Shown here: one piece after another, positions 1 to 10,740 of the stretch | Numbering within the stretch: position 1 is the first letter of the stretch | Layout of the letters: every line of letters begins with the position of its first letter | From: Atopsyche davidsoni | Taxonomy: Eukaryota; Arthropoda; Insecta; Trichoptera; Hydrobiosidae | Direction: 5' to 3' | DNA length: 64,000 nucleotides | Assembly: GCA_022113835.1 (NCBI GenBank) | Contig: JAILWY010000020.1 | Location: 4,402,001-4,466,000, forward strand | Made by a program: the position numbers and the translations under genes | Notes under the pieces: generated by a model | The model's database searches: none | Told to the model about the DNA's origin: nothing | What the model saw: the letters and a program-made list of their open reading frames with translations, nothing else

Positions 1-480
1 GTGTACATAGCATGACATAAGCCGTGGTTATCTCCGGTCGGAAGACATTACACTCGCACAACGATTACGCAGCAACTACAATACATTTGATCGTTACTTC
101 TGGTTTCCCACGACCCAATTCGGGCCTGACGATGGCTCCAAACCCATGACGACACGCCGGGCGGTTCTGTTATCCAACACACTAACACACGAATAGACCA
201 AACGGCTAGGAGATCACGATCATTCATGCTTGCTCGCTTTCCCCTGTGGGGCGCAGTTCTTGGGTCTCGATATCAAAACTGAACCGTGTGAATATATTTT
301 TTAGTACTTGTGCTGGGGCAGAGGTTTATTTGCTGTCATGGTGTGTCACTCATGGGGTTTCGGGAGAGTCCATGTAGGGAAATACTCCACAAGGACGACG
401 ACTCAGCAAGAAATTTCAGGAAATTAATAACTTTCCTTGTATCAGTGTGACCGGCGTCACACCGGTGTGACTGATTCCAA
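1..480. other. No gene seen; moderately GC-rich stretch with a dyad cluster
   Basis: This stretch is of mixed composition, richer in GC than the following kilobase, and has no convincing ORF or repeat signature. At 443-474 short dyads overlap: GTGTGAC-cggc-GTCACAC is a perfect inverted repeat, and CACACCGGTGTG directly next to it is a perfect 12-bp palindrome. A dyad cluster like this could bind dimeric transcription factors, but nothing else supports that. Confidence 0.35.
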
Positions 481-1525
481 ATTTACATTTTAGAAATCTG
501 ATTTATATTATTCCGTAAGGTTTTTTTTTTTATTACCACTGTGCTGCAATGTAGAAACTTTTTTTTGATAATAATTAATAATATTATTTATTTTCCTTTT
601 TGTTTGTCACTTTTTTTTTAATTTATACCGAATACACTTTCTTCAAACTGATTGAGATTAATTACTTTGCACTCCAATTAAAACAAATATATACACAAAT
701 CGTATAATTATTAATATATTTTTTATTGCGTAATTTTAATGAGATTTATTTTATAATCATTGCAATATTTTTTTAAAAGTTTTATTTTTTATATTTACGA
801 TTATAAAAACTACAATAATCGCATTTGCCATTTACTACTTATACCCATAACGATCATCATTTGACAGTCAACACAAATATATACAGGGTGTAAATATTTT
901 TTTATCTAATCTTCACTGTTGTATTTTTGCTTATCAGCAAGTTTGCTTCTTACGTCATTGTGGAGTTACGAAATTTTTATCGCTGTCCTATTTCCGTATT
1001 TGTTATCAACAAAAATAAACAATTATGCTTTCCAGCTATTCCCGATTGAAAAATTATTTATCATTTCGCGATTACGAAGAGCGTTCACTCAGATTTCACA
1101 GCAAACACTTATATTTGCCAAGCCATTGAAATTATATTTAAAAATATTCGTAGTCTCCTAGCCACTTGGCTTATGGCGCGCTTACTGCGTTACAGACTAA
1201 GCAAGTGGGCTGTGGATACACTTAACTATTAACGCATATGTTTGATAATCTTAGCGAAGTCTTATTATGCATTATGTTTATAATGATCGTTGATACAAAA
1301 TTTTTAATCGAAATTAATCGAATATTTTAAGAAAAAATAATTAAAATATATATAAATATAAATATCACCACTGAATTGTATAATTTAATAATTAAACATT
1401 GCCTTTGAAACTACAGAGGTGCTCAACTAATCGCATAAGTATGTTTGCCACGTAGTATTTGCACCTTCCCCGGAGATATTAGATTATAATAAGTAAATTT
1501 GATTATGTGTATGTATCTTGTATGG
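481..1525. other. AT-rich intronic or intergenic DNA, nothing recognised
   Basis: About a kilobase of AT-rich sequence with many T and A runs. The one longer reading frame here (919-1161, +) is low-complexity, hydrophobic, has no splice context and resembles chance translation of AT-rich DNA. I see no feature. Confidence 0.5.
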
Positions 1526-1727
1526 CAGGGGTGGCCAACTTTTGTGTCACGATCCACTTTTTTGGCATTGGCGTAGTCTGATTGAGGAGCGAGAGACGTG
1601 AAATGTATACTATGTATATAAACTGTGTTTCAGTACTTGCCTTGCGAGCTCGGTTCAGGTGAGCTAAATATAAAAATAAAATTAATAAATATATATAATT
1701 ATCAAGTCGAAATGTTGGCCACCCCTG
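1526..1727. mobile_element. hAT-like miniature element with 14-bp terminal inverted repeats
   Basis: The segment begins CAGGGGTGGCCAAC and ends GTTGGCCACCCCTG, a perfect 14-bp terminal inverted repeat of the CAGGGGTGGCCAA type common in non-autonomous hAT elements. It is 202 bp long and has no coding capacity. The eight bases on the two sides (TTGTATGG and CAGTGTAC) do not match, so the target-site duplication is lost or the boundaries are shifted. Related termini occur at about 5547 and 59346. Confidence 0.7.
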
Positions 1728-2384
1728 CAGTGTACGAACAGCTGTGTTAAAAATGTCACGTGGAGGGAATTATTATCTCGGGTACGTAGACAAAAAGCAG
1801 ATGTGGGCACGTGAAGAGGAACACATTGCCGATGTGCGCGTTTTGTGTTTATGCTAACGGTAACGAAAAAAAAAATAAAAAAAAATAGTAGCTCTAAACT
1901 AAATTATGTAAACATAAATCAGTGTATTTGATTTTATCTCACAAAAAAACAGTTCTCGGACGCATTAGCGGTACAAAAATATTGTATGCGTTGAGATATT
2001 CACACTTTTTCGGCAAAAATGGCTGATTGCAAATCGGTCAAAAGGATTATATTTATATATATATTTTAAAAAAAAAATTGCTAGGTAGTTTTGTGTAACA
2101 TCTCTCTTGATTTTTTCCCATGGAATTTTTGATTAATCGTGTGTTTAGGTATCATTTTCATCCAAAGTCAGAGCAGAAAAGCAAAGCCTCCACTAGCACA
2201 AAACTCGACATCTTTATTGGTGGAAAAAATATTATTGCTTTGCGATATGTTATGGTGTTATGAATGCTTATTGTCGACAGATGTATAGGCTGCAAAAAAA
2301 AATTAAGTTTAGACATGTGTCGTTAGCGTTATAATTAATTACTTGCAATTTGCCAATAGCGTCCTACTTTGGCTTCTGCTATTG

Positions 2385-2557
2385 TTTCTGCAGAAGGAGT
2401 ATCAGATCTAAACGCCAGAGCTTTGTAAGAAAATGATGTATAATTATGGTTTTGGACAGCATCTACTACACTGTATTCCCCTTAGAAAACCATGAACACT
2501 GGCTCAGCAGTGAAATGGTCGCCAACCTCCGCTGAGGAGAGGCACTTGAAGAAGAAG
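2385..2557 (+). repeat. Family F short interspersed repeat (SINE-like) with GAA-type tail
   Basis: Shares ordered blocks with copies near 23795, 47960 and 58575: a CTGCAGAAGGAGTATCAGATCT-like start, AAAACCATGAACA, then GCTGAGGAGAGGCACTTGAAG and a GAAGAAG tail. The last block also ends the reverse-transcriptase-bearing LINE fragments at 20620 and, inverted, at 40915, so the LINE machinery may mobilise this family. No pol III promoter boxes were confirmed. It abuts family A at 2566. Confidence 0.6.
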
Positions 2558-2565
2558 TCCTTCTA

Positions 2566-3154
2566 CCTAACCTTGCTTGGTGTCCATCCCCCGTCTGCCA
2601 CAAAAAAAGGACCGTTTTACCTGGCGAAATCGTATCATTTAATTAATTTAATTATCACTTTATTTTTCTATGTGGAAAGTTGATTTTTTTACAGAATATT
2701 GAAAAAACTATAAATTATATTTACATATTTTTTATTATTTAATTAACGTCCATTTTCAGGGTAAAATAAAATCTTGAAGATGTTGAAAAATTGGATAAAA
2801 TGACGACTTTTCAAAAACCAAAGTTTGTTAAAGATTTTTTTTTTTTTAATTTTTAAATTAATAAGACGCACATGGTTTATATTTAATATTTTAATTCCAA
2901 TTGAAAAAAAGACTTTTAAATGTTTAGGATTCTTGGAAAATGTACCGGACGAATCTCCAAATTCCTACACTTCAATCGGAAAAACACATATTTTTCGTAT
3001 TAAAAGTGAATTTACAAGAAATAAAAATATATTCTGTTCGGAAAAAGGGATGTATCAAACTTTTTGTATTTAATTATTTTTGATTGATGCAGTCGATTTT
3101 TCGCAAAACGGACCAGAAAATGATAAAAAAAACTCGAGTATGGGACTTGGCCCC
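2566..3154 (+). mobile_element. TTAA-flanked repeat family A, copy 1 (5'-truncated)
   Basis: Aligns by eye almost end to end with copies at 54228 and 60094: TTGCTTGGTGTCCATCCCCC, CCTGGCGAAATCGT, TTTAATTAATTTAATT, GATGTTGAAAAATTGGATAA, GGTGCAGTCGATTTTTCGCA-like tail and a TGGGACTTGG end. The first bases of the family (GGGTCTTGCTA) are missing here and the right TTAA is not preserved, so this is an old or truncated copy. It has no ORF of its own and would depend on another element's transposase. Confidence 0.75.
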
Positions 3155-3331
3155 ACAAATTGACGTCTCGTTTAACAAGTGGAACAATACAAAACACCAT
3201 TGTTCAATTTGTTGATAAGTGTGTGGAGCTCTTTATGCAAAACAATAAATTTTTTTTTAAAAAAGTACGCTATTGATAGCGGTTGTCTCTGTGTGCTGTG
3301 TATATTATTGCTACATTATAACTTTGTTGAT

Positions 3332-3443
3332 AATCAACGAGGATGCGTCAGCATTGCACACAATGCCCATATACAAGTTCGACCGATTCGGAAATATATT
3401 TTGCCGCGTATTGTAGCCGTGTTGGCTATTACAAAATGGCTAT
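3332..3443 (+). repeat. Short repeat family G, copy 1
   Basis: The segment holding AAGTTCGACCGATTCGGAAA and ATTGTAGCCGTGTTGGCTAT recurs at 4709-4790 with few differences. The upstream ATCAACGA-GATGC block is shared too, but copy 1 carries roughly 30 extra bases before AAGTTCG. The family is unknown. Confidence 0.6.
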
Positions 3444-3494
3444 ATTTTGAAAATATATTGTGAAAAGACTACAGATCGGACTCGACTCGATCAG

Positions 3495-3985
3495 TGCCTT
3501 TTACAAAAAATGAAGAATCATAGTCATCCAGGGGAAGACTGAGGCAATCATCTTCACCTGGAAACACCCTGGCAATGATTGCACCGATTTAACCGAAAAA
3601 AGTGAAATACCTCGGAGTCCATCTGGATTGCAGCCACACAGGCAAAAACAGCTTCTACCCACTGCTATGCGCTAGAAGCCCCTTCCCCCTTGAGTCCAAA
3701 CTCAGGTTCTACACCTCCATCATCAGGCTGTACATGATGTACGCCGAAACACCTCATCGCGAGTATCCAGGTCACCCAAAACTCTTGCCTGCGCCTCATC
3801 CTAGGTGTCTACTATCGTAACCCAGACGCTTCACGTCACCGAAAGACAATACCAGTCCATAGGGAAATCCAAAAAACCCCTCCTCAAAGACACCCACTGT
3901 CCACTACAGACATAAATTCCTCCACCACATCCTACTTGGTGAAAATATAACAGTCTCCGACTATACAAGAAGGAGCGCCAAGTAG
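3495..3985 (+). pseudogene. Jockey-like non-LTR retrotransposon reverse transcriptase, C-terminal fragment
   Basis: Conceptual translation across frames gives GKTEAIIFTW, then KVKYLGVHLD, then FYPLLCAR, then SKLRFYTSIIRLYMMYAETP, then a region with RNPDASRH and VHREI. The order YLGV-LD, YPLL, KLRLYK-IIRPVMTYA matches the thumb and connection region of jockey-clade reverse transcriptases, which normally copy LINE RNA at the insertion site. The catalytic YADD box lies upstream in such proteins and is not visible here. Several stops and frame changes show it is dead. The following 4060-4140 is AT-rich and may be the old 3' untranslated tail. Clade assignment rests on motif memory only. Confidence 0.7.
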
Positions 3986-4708
3986 TCAAAAAGCATACCC
4001 AGGAGTGATCATTGCATCCTCCTGCCCTACCTGTTTTTGTTATAAACCTTCTTGTCATTTAGTTCGTATATATTTATAACACAAACACATGCAAATAAAG
4101 GGTTTTTCCCACTCATTTTCCCTGCCTAACACAATATCACAACCATGGTAAATCATGTAGGCTACCACCTAAATCACACCATTGAAAGCCCTGAAACACT
4201 CCAAACACTCCACCAAAACATTAAATATAAGATCTATTGTAATACACCTAATGAAAAATAAAAGAAATTCAATATTTTTGACACGATTACTTGGTGGAAT
4301 TCCATTTTAATAGTTTTGAGTAAAATACAATACAACAAGTGATTTTCCACATTATTTGTGACCGTGTGATTTTAATGTACCTGACAAGTGGAGGATTCTA
4401 TATAATTGCAAATATTTATGAACAAATGTTTTTTTATACTAATGGGGTAATTTATTTGCCCTTATCACATTAGCCCTTACCCCCTGACAATCACTCTCTC
4501 TCTCTCTTTCCAACAACCTCTCCCTCTAACAATTGTTTACCTAATTGATTATTATCATATAAAATATATAAAATCTCACTCTGTTTGATAATGCCAACGC
4601 GAAAGGTTGGCATTGAAACCGGTCACAAATAAAAACGTACACGCGGAAAATCGCTCGAGTATTTTACTGAAAAATAAAAGAATTTTAAAATATTTAATTT
4701 TTTTTTTA

Positions 4709-4790
4709 TCAACGATGATGCAAGTTCGACCGATTCGGAAATTTATTTTGCCGTGTATTGTAGCCGTGTTGGCTATTATTAAATGGATAT
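4709..4790 (+). repeat. Short repeat family G, copy 2
   Basis: Second copy of the segment seen at 3332-3443; the core between CAAGTTCGACCGATTCGG and GGCTATTATTAAATGG is collinear. Lies about 60 bp before a hAT element. Confidence 0.6.
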
Positions 4791-4851
4791 ATCAGCGTGT
4801 CAGTGTGCGCATAGAATCGCTCACTGCACTTCAGTGAATGTCCCGTTACAG

Positions 4852-5713
4852 CAGTGGTTCCCAACCCTATGCCCGCGGGCACCGTGGCGCCCGCTGGCTG
4901 TTTTACGTGTGCCCGCCGCTGTGCGAGCGCTATAAAAAATATTTAATTTTACAATGAAATGATATGAAAAAAATTATATTTAATAATTAAACAGAGAAAT
5001 ATAAGCGAAATATATATTATATCGTTGTAATTTTTAAAATAATAATTCATTTAACACATTTTAGGCGGGTAAAATTCGCGTAAAATTGATGAATAAATAA
5101 CTGATTATTACACATTTTATAAAAAAAAAATTACTATTTTGTGATGATCATATAAATTATATATTTTTAAAGTAACTTTTAAAATTGTATGTTTGCTGAT
5201 TGTAATGCAATGGTTTCAAATCCTTTCAGGAATGCAGAGTATTCATGATTTTTAAATTGTCTTAAAATTTAAAAAATTTGTACAACCAAAGCTTATGCGA
5301 TTTTTTATTTTATGTCTATTTAACTTTATTGCGCAGACTGTTAATATATACCATTAACCTTTTTTATTTTTTGAAAAGTAACATTTGATCCTATAACCTC
5401 GCGTTATAATCTATCAGTAAGTTGTTTAATTATAAAATGAATCAGAAAGGTAAAATCTTTGATTTTTTTTTTCCGTTTAGCAACTCCGAGTTGATTAGTC
5501 TATCAATAATTTACTATGCATACAATTTAAATTATATTTTTAAATAGGGGTGGCCAACCCAAAAAATGATCTCGCGGGGCAGTACTACAGTACCCGTCCC
5601 GCTTTTAGACGGCAGTCGGCGAAACGGGTACTAGTACCCGCCTTTAGTGTGTTAATATAATATTTCGGCATTTTAAAATGTGCTCTAGGTTGCAAACAGG
5701 TTGGGGACCCCTG
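4852..5713. mobile_element. hAT-like non-autonomous element with imperfect 8-bp target duplication
   Basis: Left end CAGTGGTTCCCAACC and right end GGTTGGGGACCCCTG form imperfect terminal inverted repeats of hAT type. The flanking octamers CGTTACAG and CGCTACAA agree at six of eight positions, as expected of a decayed 8-bp duplication. The 862-bp interior is AT-rich and encodes nothing. It contains an AGGGGTGGCCAACCC motif at about 5547, the end of the smaller hAT family seen at 1526, so a nested insertion is likely. A TTTAGGCGGGTA...ATTCGCGTAAA block at about 5060 recurs near 44570. Confidence 0.65.
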
Positions 5714-5754
5714 CGCTACAAGTTTTGTAGGTTATGTTGGTCACGCGTCCCCGC

Positions 5755-5917
5755 CTTCAGTTCTTCAGTTCTTCAGTGCTGTCAAGTTTTCAGTAATGCA
5801 CTGCTCGTCGGCGCGGAAGGTCGCTCGCTCCGTCCGTCGATTTTACAGTTTATTTAATTTTTTTTCAGTACTTTTATCGATGTTTTCACGCGGTTTTGTG
5901 CAGTGCCGGCTCGTCAG
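5755..5917 (+). promoter_or_regulatory. Candidate promoter and non-coding leader exon for the exon 1a module
   Basis: Three TTCAGT motifs in tandem (5757-5780) and another at about 5789 match the arthropod initiator TCAGT. They are followed by unusually GC- and CpG-rich sequence (CGTCGGCGCGGAAGGTCGC) in AT-rich surroundings. A good splice donor CAG|GTGTGT falls at 5917/5918. No long ORF crosses the segment. The reading as a first exon splicing to the acceptor near 14212 is inference; an unrelated CpG-rich stretch is the alternative. Confidence 0.35.
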
Positions 5918-7440
5918 GTGTGTGTGTCGGTCTATCGCGACGATCGATCGATCGTTTCGTGTGTCGCTGCGTATTTACACACGTGTGGGTTCTCGTGCAC
6001 ATGTTTTGCATTATGTTGCAAAAAAAAAAAAAAGTGTTGTGTAACAACGTTTCAAGCGATCCGTTTTCGTGATTATTGTCTCATGTTTCAAATACGATCG
6101 CCGTGGAGCGGATGCTAAAAATGGCCGTCGTTATAAACTAATTATTGTAATTTTTAACATTTATACGGCGAATTAAAGTGTTTCGAGCTAATTGGCGAAT
6201 GGCATTTCTAATTTCAGTATTTACCTGTTATTTATGAATCAATTTCACTTGAAGTATCTACAAATTAATAGATTTCCTTTTTTTTATTTTTTTTATTGCT
6301 GAAAGTAAATATACAGATAATGGAGCGTGTGTTATTTATCCTGAAACGTTATATTTTATGAAAAAATAATTAATTTTGATTCAATATCACGGTAGGTGAG
6401 AAAAAATTCCTAAATTATGCGGAGAACTTTTTTGCCTCGAAGTGAAAGAGAGATAACTTTTTTTTGCTTTGTAATTCAAAACAATGAGTTTTGTATATTT
6501 TTAGATGAAAGTTTTGCGTATTTTATAAAATAGGGATTAACATAAATATCGTATTTTATAATTTGGTGTGTTTTTTTTTGTTCTTTGTGTTAATTCTCTA
6601 CGAATAAAAGGCAGACAGTTGCCAAGCAGGCTTTAATTCTGTGCGCACGTGACGCGTTTATCTTGGCTATTTATTACACCAGTTATGAGTGTTTTTTTTT
6701 TTTGTTTTGTCGGAAATATTGTTATTCAGATCGTCATTAGACGAATTGGTTGTAGTTTTCAACGCGGGAAGGGTGCTTCTTTGTCGTACCCTTCCTAGAA
6801 GTTATTTGTGGTCGTGCCCCTCACGTTTTTACTTGTCGGGAAGGGTGCATGCGTAAACGCACTTCCAGGTATTTAGAGCACATTTTGTATGCATCAGACC
6901 ATGTTTTACACTTAAAAAATTAAAAATTTAAATAATTTTTGTACCCAACTGCTGTGTGTATAATATAACTGCAACATCGTAGTTTTTTTTACAAATTTTT
7001 ATACACTATAATTTTTTCAGTTCTTGTACTATAAGTACGAGAGTTTTGGTCACAATATGCATTATTCAATTATAGACTACCTTCGGTTTAAGATTGGTTT
7101 ACGGATTGAACAAAGTTACTTGTGTAGGTTGACTTGAAATGCAGTTTAATGTGTGGGTGTATATTTTTTATGATGCTTGGCTCCATAGAAACTCCGCGTT
7201 ATACAAAGTCTCATTAGATCTCATCGAAAAAGCCTTACCCCATAGAAAACTACGCCAAAAGAATTCACGTGTTATTATAAATATTTTTCTTTCTTTATAG
7301 TTATAATAAAAATACACTTTCCTTTTACTTGCGCAGATCAACCGACAATCGAATGGTTAAATAGCCACAAGTGTTTGTTTTATCTCCTCAGACAAAATAT
7401 ATATATAAAAAAGGATACTATAATATTTACTAATTATAAA
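5918..7440. other. No gene seen; mostly AT-rich
   Basis: AT-rich sequence after a CpG-bearing first 200 bp. GGAAGGGT at 6767 and ACCCTTCC at 6788 form a small inverted repeat, with a further GGGAAGGGTGCA at about 6839. The open frames here are short and look like chance. Confidence 0.45.
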
Positions 7441-7444
7441 TCGG

Positions 7445-8250
7445 TTGCATGTTGTATCGCTGCGTGTGTAGCCGGCTTAATCCAAATCAGTACAAGTGCA
7501 GTATCGAGTTCGTACAAATGACTTCACTATATATATACATGAAAATGTGACGTAAAACGTAGCAAAAAGGGGACATTTTGCTTTGGCCAATAAAGGCGGC
7601 TACTTGATTGAGTTTGTGTTCAAAAATGAGTTCAAATAAACTGTAAAGGGCCAAATTAAATAAAAATACCTCATATATAGAAATCGGTTGCTTTTTAAAA
7701 AAAGTTATTTATTATTCACACACCGACATAAAACATGGCGCACCTCTATACTTCTGCTTTGTTTTGTCATACAAATCACAAGTATGGAATGCATATAAAC
7801 TGTATACGTATAGTTCCATGAGTTTTAATGTATGTATAAGATATGTCGTCGACAGCGACAGCAAACGTAATAACAAACATACTTTATTGTACAAATAAAT
7901 CATTAACTTTACAACCAGCTGCACAAGGCGGACTATATTTATCTCGGCGTGTAGGCTGCATACGTGGAAATAAATTTTAATTGAGATATTATACGAGTGA
8001 TTCGAATACGCGCTAATCGATACCGCATAACTCGAGGTAAAACGCGTAAAACGAGTCTGAAAATTCTTTTAAAAATTACAGCACGCGATTGTCTGATACG
8101 TGTATTTTTACGCTTCTTATAAACATGTGTTGGATTGAGTGCTCTCGGAGTGGTTCGCTCAGTCCTTGAGGAGTGTACTCGTGTTACTCGACTGTATTGG
8201 GATTGTGTATATAATATGTTATTTTCAATAAACAAGAATCTTATGTGTGG
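7445..8250. other. Repeat-derived stretch without genes
   Basis: ATCGCTGCGTGTGTAGCCGG near 7457 resembles the core of the 176-bp array units at 39040. CACACCGACATAAAACATGG near 7721 matches the interior of the hAT copies at 17649 and 23360. The minus-strand frame at 7939-8235 is rich in Arg and Thr, has no splice support and is probably spurious. Confidence 0.4.
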
Positions 8251-8344
8251 GTTTCTTATTCATTACAATGCGGAAACACATACTAAATATTACACAAACT
8301 TTCAGTGAAGGCGTACATAATATATATATATATATATAATTTTT

Positions 8345-8480
8345 ATTTCCCCCTTGAAAATCAGCTCCATAGTAAATCCATGGTATTTTAGGTATTCTCC
8401 GTTTAAAGTCTCAACGCCTCAATTCCATAATAAAGCTATATATTCCTTAAATATTTCCTGCATTTTTACACCATAGCAAA
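8345..8480 (-). pseudogene. Decayed non-LTR reverse transcriptase fragment
   Basis: The block order AATCCATGGTATTTTAGG, TATTCTCC, TCAATTCCATAATAAAG resembles the minus-strand reverse transcriptase remnants at 61380 and 35550 (CCATGGTGTTTTAAG, ATTCTCCTATATAGCC, CTCCATAAATAAAA). It is short and damaged, so only the family resemblance is claimed. A (TA) run precedes it. Confidence 0.4.
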
Positions 8481-9149
8481 CCCCATAATTACGCAGATAT
8501 TACACGTGCACGCCATTTGTGATTCACAGTGGCTTACTGCTGATAATAAAACTAAGCATTCATGGGTATTTAAAAAAAAAATTAAATAAATATATTAGTC
8601 ACATTTGTAGCACGCCACTGGTGTTTTTATATGCTCATATAACTGTTCTATAGTGGAATTTCACTGAATGTGTCAGGTATAAACTGCTATTCTTAAACAC
8701 TGCTATCCAGTAGCGTGCGCTTTATATAGGCAGTCAATATTTTTTCAAAGTGTTTGAAATAATTTATTAAATTTGAAAAGTATCCAGTATAAAAAAATAA
8801 TGTTTTACATGAGAGTATTTATTTCCTGCACGCCACTGCTGTTGGAGTATCTAGCCAGCACGCGTGTGATATTTAGTCTCGCTTATCATTCTGACGGCTC
8901 ACTCGCCGGCATGCAGTCTGCACACGCACTGTACCATTGCATGCCCGCTTCCTGCTGCTGCATTGTTTATCGTTTTTACATAAATTGGCAATTTTAATTT
9001 AATATTTGTTTGAACATCAATCCCTTGCCGTCTCCAACTTCGATGCTGACATTAGAGGATGCTTAAAAAATAGCCCGGATTTTTTTGTATGTTATCTAGA
9101 ATTTTATACAGGAATGTCTCTGCTAGAAGAAGAATGTAAGCTCTGTCGT

Positions 9150-10063
9150 GTCGGACACATGAAGCCATCTTGAATTTCAGTATTTAGACCCAAAGCACGC
9201 CACTGGTAGACGGATTTACGAAGCCATGTTGTGCCTCAGTATTCAGGCTCTGTTTGTACCCCGGGCACATGATCCATGTCGTTCCTCAGTACTCAGGCTT
9301 TGAGTGCACCCCTGACAGACGGGTCCATGAAGCCATGTCATTCCTCAGTATTCAGACTCTATAAAGACGGGCCATGAAGTCATCTAGTACCTCAATGTTT
9401 AGACCCAAAGCACGCCATTGCCTGAAGAACTTTTCAACATGTCGTATCTCAGTATTCATGGTTTGAATGCACCCCTGGAAGACGGTACATGAAGCCATGT
9501 CATTCCTCAGTATTCATGCTGTAAATGCACCCCTGGCAGTCGGTACATGAAGCCATGTTATTCCTCAGTATTCATGCTTTGAATGCACCCCTGGGAGACG
9601 GTACATGAAGCCATGTCATTCCTCAGTATTCATGCTGTAAATGCACCCCTGGCAGTCGGTACATGAAGCCATGTTATTCCTCAGTATTCATGCTTTGAAT
9701 GCACCCCTGGGAGACGGTACATGAAGCCATGTCATTCCTCAGTATTCATGCTGTAAATGCACCCCTGGCAGTCGGTACATGAAGCCATGTTATTCCTCAG
9801 TATTCATGCTTTGAATGCACCCCTGGGAGACGGTACATGAAGCCATGTCATTCCTCAGTATTCATGCTGTAAATGCACCCCTGGCAGTCGGTACATGAAG
9901 CCATGTCATTCCTCAGTATTCATGCTGTAAATGCACCCCTGGCAGTCGGTACATGAAGCCATGTTATTCCTCAGTATTCATGCTTTGAATGCACCCCTGG
10001 GAGACGGTACATGAAGCCATGTCATTCCTCATTATTCAGGCTGTATCAGAGCCATTTCGTACC
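9150..10063. repeat. 58-bp minisatellite with an alternating A/B dimer (116 bp)
   Basis: GGTACATGAAGCCATG starts at 9484, 9542, 9600, 9658, 9716, 9774, 9832, 9890, 9948 and 10006, an exact 58-bp period. Type A units have GTCATTCC, GCTGTAAATG and GGCAGTC; type B units have GTTATTCC, GCTTTGAATG and GGGAGAC. The order is A B A B A B A A B, followed by a diverging unit. Older, diverged units extend left to about 9150, and two of these contain a CACGCCA(C/T)TG motif. The frame that opens at 10011 is a by-product. Confidence 0.9.
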
Positions 10064-10740
10064 CCTCAGCATTGAGGCCCACGAGCGTGGCTCGTGCGCG
10101 GAATCAGCGTCCTTTGTGGGAACCCCGCCATGCGGATCACGTCTGACGTGTGATCGTCTAATTAGGGTCACCGCACTTTGGGCACGCCTGCCCGCAGTGC
10201 ATGCGCCACAGCACACTGCGTGCCCTACATAACCCCCCCGTTGACCTGTCCTCACTTTTCCTGCTCTTCAGCCGTTGAATACGTAACATTCACTGTCTGT
10301 TTACAAACAACTGTGTTCTCGCCCCCCCCATCGGGCACCACTGGTAAATACATTTAACGTGACTTATAATTAAAATATATAATATATTTGATACTAGACG
10401 CGGCTGAAAATAAAAAATAAACGTATCCTCTTTGATGTTCGTAGTTGAATAGTTGGAATTGTAGCATCTCGGACAGGATACCAAGGCTTGTTGGTATCGA
10501 CCGGGAAACGGATCGGCCTCTCCTGTCGTGTATACAGCGTGACTCACATTCCTATACAGCGTGTATACTTCTCCTTCTAATTATATCCGGTCGGGCTGGC
10601 GGGACGTACGCCCTCATGTCGTGTCAGTTGCGGACTACATTTTATATTATATTTGTTAATTATCGCTCCCTCGGGGTTAGGAATCCGCTGTTTATCGTGA
10701 TGCCCGTGGCGTGACCCAACTTAATGGGATGAAAATCCGG
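10064..10740. other. GC-richer unique stretch, no supported gene
   Basis: 10064-10260 and 10500-10720 are clearly richer in GC than their surroundings and hold small dyads such as GATCACGTCTGACGTGTGATC-like symmetry at about 10137. The short frames on both strands (10011-10232 +, 10046-10255 -, 10445-10714 +) lack domain signatures and acceptor/donor pairs. The stretch could be regulatory; nothing proves it. Confidence 0.35.

Noticed and set aside
919..1161. 80-codon hydrophobic frame
   Set aside because: Chance open frame in AT-rich DNA; no signals around it.
5796..6118. Two frames with M at 5796 and 5903 in the candidate leader
   Set aside because: Arg/Ser-rich translation of CpG-rich sequence with a run of A inside; no protein likeness.
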